A DNA stretch of 64,000 nt from contig NZ_JAARLY010000001.1 in assembly GCF_011759385.1 (NCBI RefSeq), positions 62,001 through 126,000 of the forward strand, read 5' to 3'. The notes beneath the pieces are model-generated. The model searched no databases. It was given only the letters and a program-made list of their open reading frames with translations, and was not told where the DNA came from. The stretch comes from Oleiagrimonas sp. C23AA (lineage in GTDB: Bacteria > Pseudomonadota > Gammaproteobacteria > Xanthomonadales > Rhodanobacteraceae). The first letter of the stretch is position 1, and every line of letters starts with the position of its first letter. Below are positions 9,616 through 18,982 of the stretch, one piece after another. Made by a program: the position numbers and the translations under genes.

Positions 9616-12423
9616 TCAATGGTGCCCGTGCCCGTGCTGCTGGGCTTTGTGCTTCAGGCGATCAAAGATGCCCTTGAGGATGCTGCGTGGCGTGGGTGCC
9701 GCCAGGTCCATCACGAAGCCATCGTGGTCGGATACACCGATGGCCTTGCGCACGCCGGTGTAGTTGACCGCGTCAGCCTGCACCTGGTCGGGTGCATCCA
9801 GGTCGCCGCGGCCGTACTGGAAGCTGCGGAAGTACGGCAGTGCAGCGCGGCTGAGCAGGGCCTGGTCGAGCACCTGGGCCACCGGCACATCACGGCCGGT
9901 ATCACGCGAACCGGCGCTCTGGTAACCCTGGATCGCCCCCAGCTGCTCGGTGTACAGGAACGAGTAGCGGTCGTTCCTGGGCACCGACTGCACCGCATTC
10001 CACATCGACGGCTTGACGATGTTGCCGCCCAGGTCGAGCAGGTTCTCGCTGTCGTCGTAGGTGCCGGCCATGGCGCCGACCACATCGACCCAGCCGTCGG
10101 TGAACGGATAGGCGTTGAAGTCGCCCAGCACCACCAGCGGTTCCAGCTGCTTGCCCTTTTGCGTCTGCAGCTGCTGGATGATCTGCGCGGTTTGCTTGGC
10201 CTGCTCGAAGCGCTTCTCACGGTTGCGCGTGGCGCTGCTGCCCGAGTCGACGCCGATGCGCGATTTCGGGTGCACCGCCAGCAGGCGGAAGGCGAAGCTG
10301 TGCGCGCCCAACTTGCGCCCTTCCAGCAGCAGCGGCGGACGATCCTGCAGGAACGCGCTCTGGCCGGTGGACGGATCGATCCAGGTCTCATCGCCACCCA
10401 GTTGCTCGACGTGGCTGACGTGCACACGGTGCGAGCGCACCAGGTAGCCCACATCGATGCCGCTGGGATCATGGCCGTCGACCAGATAGGCCTCGTAGTG
10501 CGTGCCGTAGTCGTTGTTGAGCTGCGTGGCCAGACCCTGCAGCACGGTGAGATCTTCCACTTCCTCGGCAGCCAGCACGTCCGGCAGCTTCAGCACGCCG
10601 CCGATATAGGCCGACAGGCGCGAGAGCTTCACCGCCAGCTCGGCGGCATCGGGCTCGCCATTGTCGCCGCAGGTGTAGGTGCTGTTGCTGGGATCGGTAT
10701 CGCACAGGCGCAGCATGTTGAGGTTGCCCACGCGCAGCACCGAGGCATCGCCGGCCGCATCGCTGACCGGGCGCGGCATCGGGTTGTCGTAGGTGATCTT
10801 CAGCGAGGTGGGCCAGAACTCGTAATCGCCATAGTCGTAGCCGATCACGCCGACCGCCTTGAAGCGCGCGCCGCCGTTGATGCCGGTACCATTGGGCACG
10901 GCGCCGAAGTAGTCGGCATCCATCTCGAACACTTCCGGGTTGCCGTCCCACACGCCGGAGTTCACGTCGGACGGCTGATCGCCGTAGGGCACGCCCTTGC
11001 TGCGCAGCGAGCGGATGCCGCCGGCACTGGCGAACACCTCGGCATAATCATCGCCACTGTAGCGCTGGTTGCCGCGATCGACGATGCCGCGGGTGATGGC
11101 CACGCGCATGCTTTCAAAGCATTCGAAATTGGTATCACCGCAGGACAGGTGCGCCGGGTCCATCGACGGCGTGTGCCGGTCGAACACCACCGGCTTGGGC
11201 AGCGCCTGGCCGGAAGCGGTGACGCTGATCTTGGCGTCGGTGATTTCGGTGAAGCCGTAGTACTCGTCAACGCGGCCCTTCACGTCCACCGCATCACCCA
11301 TGCTCACGCTCGGCTTGGCGCCGGTGTACACGTACACGCCGTCGGAGGTGAGCGGATTGTTGTCCGAGCGCGGGTCCGGCGTCTGCATGGTGAAGCCGGC
11401 CGCGCCCACGCCGGTGACGATGTTGTCTTCGGTGCGCACCGGCTGGCCGACCAGCGGTGAGGCATCGCCGCTGCCCTGGATCTGCCAGATCTCGACCAGT
11501 GCCGCATCGTCGTTGAGGATGCCACCGATCGCCTGCGCGCGACCGATGGAGAGCCCGGCCGAGGGCTGCGAAAGCGTCAGCGTGAAGTCTTCGTCCGGTT
11601 CGACCGTGGTGTCGCCGTGCACGTTCACCGTGACTGTGGCCTCGGTGGCGCCGGTCGGGAAGGTGATCGTGGTATCCAGCGCGTCGTAGTCGCCGTCGGC
11701 CACGGTGGCGGTGTCGTCGGCCGTGGCCACGTGCACCTGGGTGCCTACCGGTGCCGGCTGGGTCAGCTTCAGGGTGAAGGTGAGCGCGGTGTTGCCGCTG
11801 TCGCCTTCGTCGACCGCTGCATCGGCCACCGAGACCGAAAGCCCCAGGCTGGTGCACTGGCTGGCCGCATCATGCGGCGCGGAGGGCGTGATCAACGAAA
11901 AGTCGCTGGCGTTGTCGTCGCTGTCGACAGAGAGGCCAGCGGCGTCGGTCTTGCGCTGATAGGCCTGGTCCTTGTTGGACGAACCCAGTGAATCCAGGCG
12001 CGTGCCTTCACCGAAGGCCGAGCCGGTGCTCAAGCCCACCTGGTCGACCATGTTGCCACTGGCGTCGACCAGTGCCACGCCGCCGGTGTCGGTGATGCCG
12101 GTGCTGTAGATGAGATCAGCACCTACGCTGCCTGAGTAGGCGTTCTTGTTGGCCAACAGGTAGTAGCAGCCCGGGCCAATGCTGGCGCCCGCGGGCAGCG
12201 TGGCGCGGGTGCCGGTGGTGCCGGAGTTGTTCGAGCCTTCCAGTTTGTAGCCGGAAAGGTCCACCGCGTTGGCGCCGCTGTTGTGCAGCTCGATGAATTC
12301 GTCATTGCCGCCGGCAGGGCCGCGGACGCGGAACTGGCTGACGGTGAGATCGGACGCGTGGGCCGCCGCAGCGACCACGCACGCACACAGCGCCGTCCCC
12401 ACGGCACGTGACAGTATCGACAT
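9616..12423 (-). CDS. Secreted ExeM/NucH-type extracellular nuclease
   Basis: Predicted extracellular DNase of 935 residues. Domains in order: Sec signal peptide (1-23, ending AAHA); lamin-tail domain (about 25-140, with NDEFIELHNSGANAVDLSGY); a Calx-beta calcium domain (about 193-305, DEGDSGNTALTFTL); an OB-like region (about 310-420); and a C-terminal endonuclease/exonuclease/phosphatase domain (about 560-920) with GNLNML, AAEEVED, VGYL, VHPKS, GDFNAY and the final SDHDG. These are the expected catalytic and metal-binding motifs. The C-terminus ends in a His-rich tail HGHGHH that may bind metal. The ribosome binding site GGGGAGG is strong. Likely roles are DNA scavenging for phosphate or biofilm DNA turnover, as known for ExeM in Shewanella. 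A hairpin lies in its 5' leader. Confidence 0.88.
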   Translation of the reverse strand: MSILSRAVGTALCACVVAAAAHASDLTVSQFRVRGPAGGNDEFIELHNSGANAVDLSGYKLEGSNNSGTTGTRATLPAGASIGPGCYYLLANKNAYSGSVGADLIYSTGITDTGGVALVDASGNMVDQVGLSTGSAFGEGTRLDSLGSSNKDQAYQRKTDAAGLSVDSDDNASDFSLITPSAPHDAASQCTSLGLSVSVADAAVDEGDSGNTALTFTLKLTQPAPVGTQVHVATADDTATVADGDYDALDTTITFPTGATEATVTVNVHGDTTVEPDEDFTLTLSQPSAGLSIGRAQAIGGILNDDAALVEIWQIQGSGDASPLVGQPVRTEDNIVTGVGAAGFTMQTPDPRSDNNPLTSDGVYVYTGAKPSVSMGDAVDVKGRVDEYYGFTEITDAKISVTASGQALPKPVVFDRHTPSMDPAHLSCGDTNFECFESMRVAITRGIVDRGNQRYSGDDYAEVFASAGGIRSLRSKGVPYGDQPSDVNSGVWDGNPEVFEMDADYFGAVPNGTGINGGARFKAVGVIGYDYGDYEFWPTSLKITYDNPMPRPVSDAAGDASVLRVGNLNMLRLCDTDPSNSTYTCGDNGEPDAAELAVKLSRLSAYIGGVLKLPDVLAAEEVEDLTVLQGLATQLNNDYGTHYEAYLVDGHDPSGIDVGYLVRSHRVHVSHVEQLGGDETWIDPSTGQSAFLQDRPPLLLEGRKLGAHSFAFRLLAVHPKSRIGVDSGSSATRNREKRFEQAKQTAQIIQQLQTQKGKQLEPLVVLGDFNAYPFTDGWVDVVGAMAGTYDDSENLLDLGGNIVKPSMWNAVQSVPRNDRYSFLYTEQLGAIQGYQSAGSRDTGRDVPVAQVLDQALLSRAALPYFRSFQYGRGDLDAPDQVQADAVNYTGVRKAIGVSDHDGFVMDLAAPTPRSILKGIFDRLKHKAQQHGHGHH

Positions 12424-12451
12424 CTTTATAGCCTCCCCTGGCTATCAGGTC

Positions 12452-12469
12452 GGTTGGAAAAATCCAACC
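12452..12469 (-). promoter_or_regulatory. Perfect hairpin in the leader of the nuclease gene
   Basis: GGTTGGA-AAAA-TCCAACC, 7-bp arms with a 4-nt loop, lying 29-46 bp before the nuclease ATG and just upstream of its Shine-Dalgarno. It could be a regulator site or an RNA hairpin. I saw no convincing promoter hexamers around it. Confidence 0.45.
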
Positions 12470-12561
12470 TAGCACCGGGGTGACGACAGTACTGTTAAGC
12501 GTGTCTTGCAAAAGGCCTGTCGATACCGTCACTTAGATGACGGCTGCGTTGCAGGGTGACG

Positions 12562-13191
12562 CTACAGCTTGGTGCCGAAGATCTTGTCGCCGGCATCGCC
12601 CAGGCCCGGCAGGATGTAACCGACCTCGTTGAGGCGCTCGTCGATGGAGCCGGTGAAGATTTCCACATCCGGGTGCATGCGCTCCATGCGCGCCAGGCCT
12701 TCCGGCGCGGCAACCAGGAACAGGCCCTTGATACGCGTGCAGCCAGCGCTTTTGAGCATGTCGACCGTGGCCACCAGCGTGCCGGCGGTGGCCAGCATCG
12801 GGTCGACGATAAGCGCGGTGCGCTCGTCCATGCGGCCGGTGAGCTTCTCGTAGTAGGCCACCGGTTTGAGGGTTTCCTCATCGCGCTGCAGGCCGACCAC
12901 GCTGACCTTGGCCGCCGGGATCATGTCCAGCACCCCGGGCAGCATGCCCAGGCCGGCGCGCAGGATCGGCACGATGGTGATCTTGCGGCCCTTGATGCGC
13001 TGCACGGTCAGCGGGCCGGCCCAGCCATCGATGGGCGTGTCCTCGGTTTCAAGGTCGCGCGTGGCTTCGTAGGTAAGCAGCGAGGCCACTTCACCGGCCA
13101 GTTCGCGGAAGTGCTTGGTGCTGATGTCGGCCTCGCGCATCAGGCCGAGCTTGTGGCGGATGAGAGGATGATTGACTTCGACTGTACTCAT
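12562..13191 (-). CDS. upp: Uracil phosphoribosyltransferase
   Basis: Pyrimidine salvage enzyme making UMP from uracil and PRPP; 209 residues from MSTVEV, the usual length. The PRPP-binding loop [13 protein letters not shown] and the uracil-binding C-terminal motif [15 protein letters not shown] are intact. No Shine-Dalgarno precedes the ATG (GCCGCCC instead) and a -10-like TATGCT lies 8 nt before it, so a leaderless transcript is possible. No xanthine/uracil permease gene is adjacent. Confidence 0.96.
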   Translation of the reverse strand: MSTVEVNHPLIRHKLGLMREADISTKHFRELAGEVASLLTYEATRDLETEDTPIDGWAGPLTVQRIKGRKITIVPILRAGLGMLPGVLDMIPAAKVSVVGLQRDEETLKPVAYYEKLTGRMDERTALIVDPMLATAGTLVATVDMLKSAGCTRIKGLFLVAAPEGLARMERMHPDVEIFTGSIDERLNEVGYILPGLGDAGDKIFGTKL

Positions 13192-13199
13192 GGGCGGCA

Positions 13200-13205
13200 A
13201 GCATA
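13200..13205 (-). promoter_or_regulatory. -10 element close to the upp start
   Basis: TATGCT on the minus strand, 8 nt before the upp ATG; no clear -35 hexamer and no Shine-Dalgarno in between. Candidate leaderless promoter, weaker than those of ribF and amiC. Confidence 0.4.
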
Positions 13206-13253
13206 GCCCAGGCGGTCGCCGCGTGCTGCCCGGACGACGTATTCGCGGCAGGG

Positions 13254-14282
13254 TCAGGCACGGTCTCCGGCCTGGTTGTCAGCTACCACTTGCGCGCCGC
13301 CCTGTCGGGGGCGCATGCGGGGCAGGGCACGCCAGAAGCGGGCCAGGCCGGCTCCCTGCTGGCCAAGGAATCCCTTGTCGTTGTCGGCGTCGATCTCGGC
13401 GGCATCCACGCCGCACGGGTGCAGTGGCTCGTTGTAGAGCGCAGTGCGGAAAAGAATGTCCCAGATCGGGAAAACCAATGCGAAGTTGCAGTCGTGCAGG
13501 TGTGGTCGCTCGGGGTCGACGCGCATGTGGTGCAGGCGATGGTAGCGCGGGTCGACCAGCACCTTGTCCAGCACTTTGCCGAAGCGGATACGCACGTTGG
13601 CGTGCGAGAAGATCTGCACCAGATCTCCGGTCAGGATCAGCAGTGCGTAGTCCACCGGCTGCACGCCGATCAGCAGCGACACCAGGGAGATAATCAGCAC
13701 CTCGAACAGGTCATCCAGGTAGTGATCGCGATCGTTGGACCAGCAATTGAGCTGACGTTGACTGTGATGAAGGCTGTGTAGTGCCCACCACCACGGCACG
13801 GCGTGCTGCAGGCGATGGATCAGGTAGTAGACCAAATCGAACAGGGCAAAATAGATCAGGAACTGGATGACACTGTGGCCGTGCAGCCAGGGGATCAGCT
13901 GTTGCAGGGTGATCAGCGAGTCCTGGCTGTCGCCGCTGCTGCTGCCGGTGCTGCCAAACCACTGCCCGACCTCGTAGGTGAACGGTTGCAGCATCAGATA
14001 GGTGAATATCGGCAACACGCCGAAGTATTTGAGCAGCGTGTAGAAACGGTCGATGCGTGCGTAGCGCCGGTGCGTCCACTGCTCTGCCGGGATGAGCGAT
14101 TCGAGGGGACGGAACAGCAGCGCGATGATCAGCACTTCCATGGCACTGATCATAAGTGCCGTGGCAATTTCCCGGGGTGAATCGGTCATCCCCGTCAGGT
14201 GCAGCCACGACAGGGCGGGCGCCACCACGTGCAGGGCAATGTCGGTGATGGCGTTATGCCAGAGTGTCCAGGGCGCGAACAT
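13254..14282 (-). CDS. Sterol desaturase / fatty acid hydroxylase family membrane protein
   Basis: Integral membrane di-iron oxygenase-type protein of 342 residues. At least four hydrophobic segments (two N-terminal, one near 100, two near 205-225) surround the histidine boxes HRLQH, HSLHHS and HRLHH that ligate the metal pair in this superfamily. The substrate cannot be told from sequence: bacterial members act on fatty acids, carotenoids or sterol-like lipids. It lies downstream of the GT9 gene on the same strand (82 bp gap) and upstream of upp; no shared pathway is evident. Confidence 0.85.
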   Translation of the reverse strand: MFAPWTLWHNAITDIALHVVAPALSWLHLTGMTDSPREIATALMISAMEVLIIALLFRPLESLIPAEQWTHRRYARIDRFYTLLKYFGVLPIFTYLMLQPFTYEVGQWFGSTGSSSGDSQDSLITLQQLIPWLHGHSVIQFLIYFALFDLVYYLIHRLQHAVPWWWALHSLHHSQRQLNCWSNDRDHYLDDLFEVLIISLVSLLIGVQPVDYALLILTGDLVQIFSHANVRIRFGKVLDKVLVDPRYHRLHHMRVDPERPHLHDCNFALVFPIWDILFRTALYNEPLHPCGVDAAEIDADNDKGFLGQQGAGLARFWRALPRMRPRQGGAQVVADNQAGDRA

Positions 14283-14364
14283 GGGGTGTCAGTAAAAGCG
14301 GTAAGCGTTGGCCCTGCCTGACACGCCGGTCGGGGACCGTGGGTAGATCAGAGAGAGCATGTTG

Positions 14365-15426
14365 TCACAGGCTTTGGCAGGCGCGCATCACCTGCTGTGC
14401 TGTGGCCTGGGGTGACAGGTCGCGTGCATCGATGGTTTGTTCCTGGGACCCGTACGGTCCCCATTGCGCGATGGAGGTGGTGGTGAATATCGCGACGGTA
14501 CGTGCTCCGGCCGCGCTGCCCAGGTGCATCACGCCGCAATCCAGGCTGACGAAGGCGTCCAGCGCATGCAGCACGCCTGCCAACTTGCGCAGGTCGGACG
14601 AATAAAAGCCCGGATACCTGTCTGCCAGCATCGAGCGGGCCGACGTGGGCAGTATCTCCATGCACCGATAGCGCTGATTGATCGCTTCCAGCGCTTGCAG
14701 GAACGCCTGCCACCAATCGGGTGGAAGCAGCTTGGGGCCGGTGGCGTTGGCGAAAATGCCCATCACTTTGTTTCTGCCGCCGCATGGTTCGCCCATGATG
14801 CGTCGAAGAGCCAGCAGCCCGTCGACGTGTTCGCGTGCGCTCAGCCGGATGTCGGGTGCCGGATAAGGATCGTCCGCGGGCAGGTCCAGTCCCTGGCGAA
14901 GCAGGTATACAGGCAGCTTTCCCTTGGCCTGGAGGTGGCTGGGCGGGGCTATGGCATGAGTCACTCCACGGGGCTTGTGGGCGCCCCCATAGCCCAGGGT
15001 TTCATGGCTTTGCGCAAGGTTGAGCAGGACTCGGCTGCTGCGCGAACGCACATCGGTATCAATGGCCAGGTCATAGCGCCTGGCACGCATGTTTCCCAGC
15101 GAGCTCAAATAGCGTGGCAGGTGTCCTACCGCATGCGAGGGCAAGGGAAAGATGTTTCGTACCTGGCCATAGCCGCCATACAGTGCGTGTGCGCTGGGGC
15201 TGCGCGTGAGGATGTCCACCTCGGCGCCGGGCAACTGGTACTCCAGCTCCTGCAACAGCGGTGTCAGCAGCAGTGAATTGCCCAGGCTGCTGTTGGGGTG
15301 GCAGACAAGAATACGGTGCTTGCCGCGAATGCGCTGCCGTTCGGGGCCGGCCAGGAAGGACGGTAGCGGGGAGGCAGCTCCGGCGGGGTTGGTCCCCTTC
15401 AGGACCTGGACGTTTTCCGCGTGCAT
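14365..15426 (-). CDS. Glycosyltransferase family 9 (heptosyltransferase-like)
   Basis: GT-B glycosyltransferase of 353 residues resembling WaaC/WaaF/RfaF. The N-terminal Rossmann-like half has ILVCHPNSSLGNSLLLTPLLQEL, the usual beta1-loop-alpha1 of GT9. The C-terminal half has the ADP-sugar-binding stretch SLDCGVMHLGSAAGARTVAIF, matching the family D-x(3)-H-x-A motif. A role in lipopolysaccharide core or a related surface glycan is likely, but there are no other LPS genes around, so the donor and acceptor are unknown. A minus-strand TAGCAT at about 15464-15459 may be the -10, giving a leader of about 30 nt. Confidence 0.85.
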   Translation of the reverse strand: MHAENVQVLKGTNPAGAASPLPSFLAGPERQRIRGKHRILVCHPNSSLGNSLLLTPLLQELEYQLPGAEVDILTRSPSAHALYGGYGQVRNIFPLPSHAVGHLPRYLSSLGNMRARRYDLAIDTDVRSRSSRVLLNLAQSHETLGYGGAHKPRGVTHAIAPPSHLQAKGKLPVYLLRQGLDLPADDPYPAPDIRLSAREHVDGLLALRRIMGEPCGGRNKVMGIFANATGPKLLPPDWWQAFLQALEAINQRYRCMEILPTSARSMLADRYPGFYSSDLRKLAGVLHALDAFVSLDCGVMHLGSAAGARTVAIFTTTSIAQWGPYGSQEQTIDARDLSPQATAQQVMRACQSL

Positions 15427-15538
15427 GAGGCGGTCATCACATCGTGGCGGTGACCTTAATGCTAGCGGCAGGTGACTGATTTTACGGGGTGCTCACGATT
15501 ACCGTTTTGTCAGGCAGTTGGAAGCTTGCTGAAAGGGA

Positions 15539-15568
15539 AGGGCCGACCGCACGGGAGCGGCCGGCCCT
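15539..15568 (-). terminator. Hairpin downstream of the class III aminotransferase (probable terminator)
   Basis: AGGGCCGACCGC-acggga-GCGGCCGGCCCT, 12-bp arms with one mismatch, starting 14 bp past the aminotransferase stop on the minus strand. The following tract (CTTCCCTTTC) is only moderately T-rich, so termination is plausible but not certain. Its arms resemble the hairpin between ileS and lspA. Confidence 0.6.
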
Positions 15569-15581
15569 GTGAGCGGGGTCG

Positions 15582-17078
15582 TTAAGCGGCCTGATCGGCC
15601 TGCTTGCGAGGCCCTTCCTTCAGCGCCTTGCGCACCGCGTCTATGATCAGATCGACCTCGGCGCTGGTGACATTGAAGTGCGGCGTGAAGCGCAGCGAGT
15701 TGGCGCCCCCATGGATGACACCGACGCCGTGTTCGCGCAGGTATTCCTCGGTGGAGTTGGCGCCGTAGCACTTGAAATCGGGCGACAGCTCACACGAGAA
15801 CAGCAGGCCCGTGCCCTGCACCTTGGTGATCAGGCCGCCCAGTTCGTCCTTGAGTGCGTTGAGCTTGTCGACAAACTCCTGGCCACGCTCGCGCACGTTG
15901 GCGCGCACCTTGTCATCGAGCAGCGACAGCGTGGCGCAGGCCACGTCCAGGGCGCGCGGATTGGCGGTCATGGTGTTGCCGTAGATGCCCTTGCGGTACA
16001 TGCCGGCGGCGCGCTCGCCCACGGCCAGCACCGACAGCGGATACTGGCCGGCATTGAGCGCCTTGGAATAGGTTTCCATGTCCGGCGCCTCGGCGTCCTC
16101 GAAGCCCGGATAATCGACGAACGACAGCACGCCGTGGGCGCGAAGACCGGCCTGGATGGAGTCGACCAGCAGCATGGTGCCGTGCGACTTGGTCAGGGCA
16201 CGGGCGGCATCGTAGAACTCGCGCGTGAGGGCGCGGCCGGGATCGCCTTCGCCCATCACCGGCTCCAGGAACATCGCCTCGATGAACCAGCCGTTGGCAT
16301 CGGCATCGGCGAACACCTGCTTGAGCTGCTCGACGTTGTACGGCTCCACCGTCAGCAGCGATTCCTCGTGGCGATAGCTGGCCAAGTGCTGCTGGTAGGT
16401 CTTGCGGGTGGAGTCAGAATACAGCGCCGGGCGGTCGGTGCGGCCATGGAAGGCACCCTTCACGGCCAGACGCTTGATCTTGCGACCTTCGTACTTGCCG
16501 CCCTTGTCGGTCATCTGCGCCGAATTGACGTCGGCAATGCGGCAGGCCAGCGTCACCGACTCGGAGCCCGAATTCAGGCACAGGAAGCGGCTGTACGGGC
16601 AGCCGTCGCGACGATGGCCAATTTCCTTGCGCAGTGCCTTGGAGGCACGCATCTGCGCAATCGACGGAGTCATCACGTTGGCCATCACCTGCGGCTTTGA
16701 CATGGCCTCGAGGATGGTTGGCGGGTTATGGCCGAAACCGAGCATGCCGTAGCCGCCGTTGTCGTGCAGCACCGCGCCCTTCAAGGTGACGATCCAGGCG
16801 CCGCGGGCGGCCGCCGGCAGATACGGGTTGATGGCATCGTCGGGGTAGAAGTTCACATAGGCCGACTGCGCCTGTTCCAGCTGCTCGTTCTCGTCGAGCT
16901 TGAGGAAATCACCCAACTCGTCGCGCAGCGCGCGATGGCGCGCCAGCGCTTCCTCGATAGCCTGGCCAAGCGTGGCGTCGCTGGCGGCAAAGCGCTCGAC
17001 GGTAGCGTCATCCAGGCCGTGCGTGCGTGCCTTACCACCGAATTCGCGCATTTCGCGCAGCATGTCGATCGATCCCAT
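15582..17078 (-). CDS. Class III (PLP-dependent) aminotransferase
   Basis: Fold-type I aminotransferase of 498 residues, longer than the common 420-460 because of an N-terminal extension of about 70 residues. It has NSGSESVTLACRIA (phosphate-binding Gly-Ser region), KGAFHGRTDRP, DSIQAGLRAHG (PLP-ring Asp) and the probable Schiff-base lysine in YSKALNAGQYPLS. The substrate is not recognisable: lysine-, ornithine- or 4-aminobutyrate-type enzymes share the scaffold. A strong GGAGGAG precedes the ATG. The gene is divergent from the ABC/two-component operon and is followed by a hairpin, so it is probably monocistronic. Confidence 0.82.
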   Translation of the reverse strand: MGSIDMLREMREFGGKARTHGLDDATVERFAASDATLGQAIEEALARHRALRDELGDFLKLDENEQLEQAQSAYVNFYPDDAINPYLPAAARGAWIVTLKGAVLHDNGGYGMLGFGHNPPTILEAMSKPQVMANVMTPSIAQMRASKALRKEIGHRRDGCPYSRFLCLNSGSESVTLACRIADVNSAQMTDKGGKYEGRKIKRLAVKGAFHGRTDRPALYSDSTRKTYQQHLASYRHEESLLTVEPYNVEQLKQVFADADANGWFIEAMFLEPVMGEGDPGRALTREFYDAARALTKSHGTMLLVDSIQAGLRAHGVLSFVDYPGFEDAEAPDMETYSKALNAGQYPLSVLAVGERAAGMYRKGIYGNTMTANPRALDVACATLSLLDDKVRANVRERGQEFVDKLNALKDELGGLITKVQGTGLLFSCELSPDFKCYGANSTEEYLREHGVGVIHGGANSLRFTPHFNVTSAEVDLIIDAVRKALKEGPRKQADQAA

Positions 17079-17211
17079 GGCTCCTCCTTCTGAACTTTGC
17101 TTTCAAACCAAGGGCTTGATTGCTAAGTGGTTATTGTTAAAGGAAATTGTTACGAGCATAACACGATGGAATAAGTTGCGTAACCCCATGGCATAGTTGG
17201 AGATGACGGCT

Positions 17212-17230
17212 GTCACATGCCATGCGTGAC
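17212..17230. promoter_or_regulatory. GTCAC-N9-GTGAC inverted repeat upstream of the ABC/two-component operon
   Basis: Imperfect palindrome GTCACATGCCATGCGTGAC, 62 bp before the first gene of the operon and within the 213-bp divergent region shared with the aminotransferase. It has the size of a LuxR/NarL-family dimer site, and the operon encodes such a regulator; autoregulation is inferred only. Confidence 0.4.
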
Positions 17231-17291
17231 GGCAACGACTGGGTCTTTCAAGGTCTTGCGCCCAGCATGTGCCCATCCACCGGAGGGCAAC

Positions 17292-18209
17292 ATGAACGCA
17301 TCGAATACTCCCGTAGCGCTTCTGCAAGGCGCGATCAAGCGCTACGGCAAACTGACGGCTGTCGATGGGCTGGACCTGTCCTTGCGTCCTGGCGAGCTGC
17401 TGGCGCTGCTTGGGCCCAATGGCGCCGGCAAAAGCACCAGCGTGGCGCTGCTGTTGGGACTGGTCCAGGTCGACAGCGGTCGCGTCGAGTTGTTCGGTCA
17501 GTCTCCCCAGCAGATCGATGCGCGGCGGCGCATCGGCGTGATGCTGCAGGAGGCGCGCCTGCCGCCCAGTCTGCGCGTGGGTGAGCTGCTGCGCCTGACC
17601 TCAAGCTACTACCCGAATCCGCGCAGTGAGGCCGAATGCGCCGAACTTGCCGGCATCGGCGACCTGCTCAAGCGCCCCTACGGCAAGCTGTCCGGCGGCC
17701 AGCAGCGGCGCGTGCAGTTCGCGCTGGCGCTGTGTGGCCGGCCCGAACTGTTGTTCCTGGACGAGCCCACCGTGGGCATGGATATCGAGGCCCGGCAAAA
17801 ACTGTGGGCGGCGATGCGCCTGCTGGTGGCCGAGGGCTGTGCGGTGGTGTTGACCACCCACTATCTGGAAGAGGCCGAAGCGTTGGCCCAGCGCGTGGTG
17901 GTGATCGACAAGGGACGCGTGCTTACCGAGGGCAGCGTCGACCAGTTGCGCGCCAAAGTTGCGGTGACGCGCATTCGCTGCTGCAGCGACCTGGACGAAC
18001 ACGCGGTCGAACAGTGGAGCCATGTGGATGAGGTGCGTCGCGACGGCGCGCAGCTGCACATCGCCAGCCGTGAGCCTGAATCGGTGGTGCGCCGGCTTTT
18101 GCAGGCTGACCTGGCCCTGACCGAACTGGAGGTGCGACGCGCCGGCCTGGCCGAGGCGTTCACCCATCTGACCCGCCGCGATGAAGCCGTCGAGCAGGAG
18201 GCCGCCTGA
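17292..18209 (+). CDS. ABC transporter ATP-binding protein (drug/lipid exporter type)
   Basis: Nucleotide-binding subunit of 305 residues. Walker A GPNGAGKS (41-48), Q-loop VMLQEARLP, signature KLSGGQQRR, Walker B LLFLDEPTVGMD and the H-loop TTHYLEEAE are all present. The start at 17292 is supported by GGAGGG 6 nt upstream. The C-terminal tail (about 235-305) is an accessory domain typical of the DrrA/CcmA group. It forms a four-gene operon with the permease (ATG overlapping this TGA), a sensor kinase and a response regulator, so it probably exports a compound, or remodels a membrane, in response to the signal sensed by the kinase. Confidence 0.92.
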   Translation: MNASNTPVALLQGAIKRYGKLTAVDGLDLSLRPGELLALLGPNGAGKSTSVALLLGLVQVDSGRVELFGQSPQQIDARRRIGVMLQEARLPPSLRVGELLRLTSSYYPNPRSEAECAELAGIGDLLKRPYGKLSGGQQRRVQFALALCGRPELLFLDEPTVGMDIEARQKLWAAMRLLVAEGCAVVLTTHYLEEAEALAQRVVVIDKGRVLTEGSVDQLRAKVAVTRIRCCSDLDEHAVEQWSHVDEVRRDGAQLHIASREPESVVRRLLQADLALTELEVRRAGLAEAFTHLTRRDEAVEQEAA

Positions 18210-18976
18210 TGAACACCACCGCCCCTTCCATGCCTGCCGCCCGCGTGTGGCGTGCCTACCTGACCGAAGCCGGCACCGAGTGTGTGCGCTACATGCGCGC
18301 ACCCAGTTTCATGCTGCCGATCACCCTGTTCCCGACATTGTTCTATTTATTGTTTGGCGTGGTGATGAACCATGCTGGCGGTGAGCAGGTGCAGCGCTAC
18401 CTGCTCGTCAGCTACGCCGTATTTGGCGTGATGAGTCCGGGCTTGTTCGGCTTTGGCGTATCGCTGGCGATGGAGCGCGAAAGTGGCCTGCTGACGCTCA
18501 AGCGCGCGTTACCGATGCCCCCCGGCGCCTATTTGATTGGCAAGATGCTGATGGCGATGGCCGCCGCCGCACTGGTGGTGATCCTGTTGCTGGTACTGGC
18601 TGAACTGCTGGGCGGCACCGGCTACAGCATCAGCGCGATGCTGGCACTGGTGGCGACCGGTGCGCTGGGCGTGCTGCCGTTCTGCGCGCTCGGGCTTTGG
18701 GTAGGCACCCTGGTCAAAGGGCAGGGTGCGGCACCCATCCTCAACATGATCTATCTGCCCATGGCGTTTCTTTCCGGGCTTTGGGTGCCGCTCAAGCAGT
18801 TGCCTCACGCCCTGCAGCAACTGGCCCCGGTGCTGCCGGCCTATCACCTGGATCAGGTGGCCCTGTCAGTCACCGGTTTTGAGTCGGTGCCGACGACCGG
18901 CCATGTGCTGGCACTGGCTGGATATACGGCATTGTTTCTGGTTCTGGCGGCGCGTCGTCTGCGCCGCCTGGGCTGA
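18209..18976 (+). CDS. ABC-2 type transporter permease
   Basis: Membrane subunit of 255 residues with about six hydrophobic helices and the ABC-2 signature region near the C-terminus (LPHALQQLAPVLPAYHLDQVAL). Start and previous stop overlap by one base (TGATG), indicating translational coupling to the ATPase. The substrate is unknown; this DrrB-like family includes antibiotic and lipid exporters. In B. subtilis, desKR controls the des desaturase; here an ABC exporter takes that place. Confidence 0.92.
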   Translation: MNTTAPSMPAARVWRAYLTEAGTECVRYMRAPSFMLPITLFPTLFYLLFGVVMNHAGGEQVQRYLLVSYAVFGVMSPGLFGFGVSLAMERESGLLTLKRALPMPPGAYLIGKMLMAMAAAALVVILLLVLAELLGGTGYSISAMLALVATGALGVLPFCALGLWVGTLVKGQGAAPILNMIYLPMAFLSGLWVPLKQLPHALQQLAPVLPAYHLDQVALSVTGFESVPTTGHVLALAGYTALFLVLAARRLRRLG

Positions 18977-18982
18977 CATGGC

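Noticed and set aside
9487-11460. Open frame of 657 codons on the plus strand
   Set aside because: Antisense of the secreted nuclease; it also runs through the terminator hairpin.
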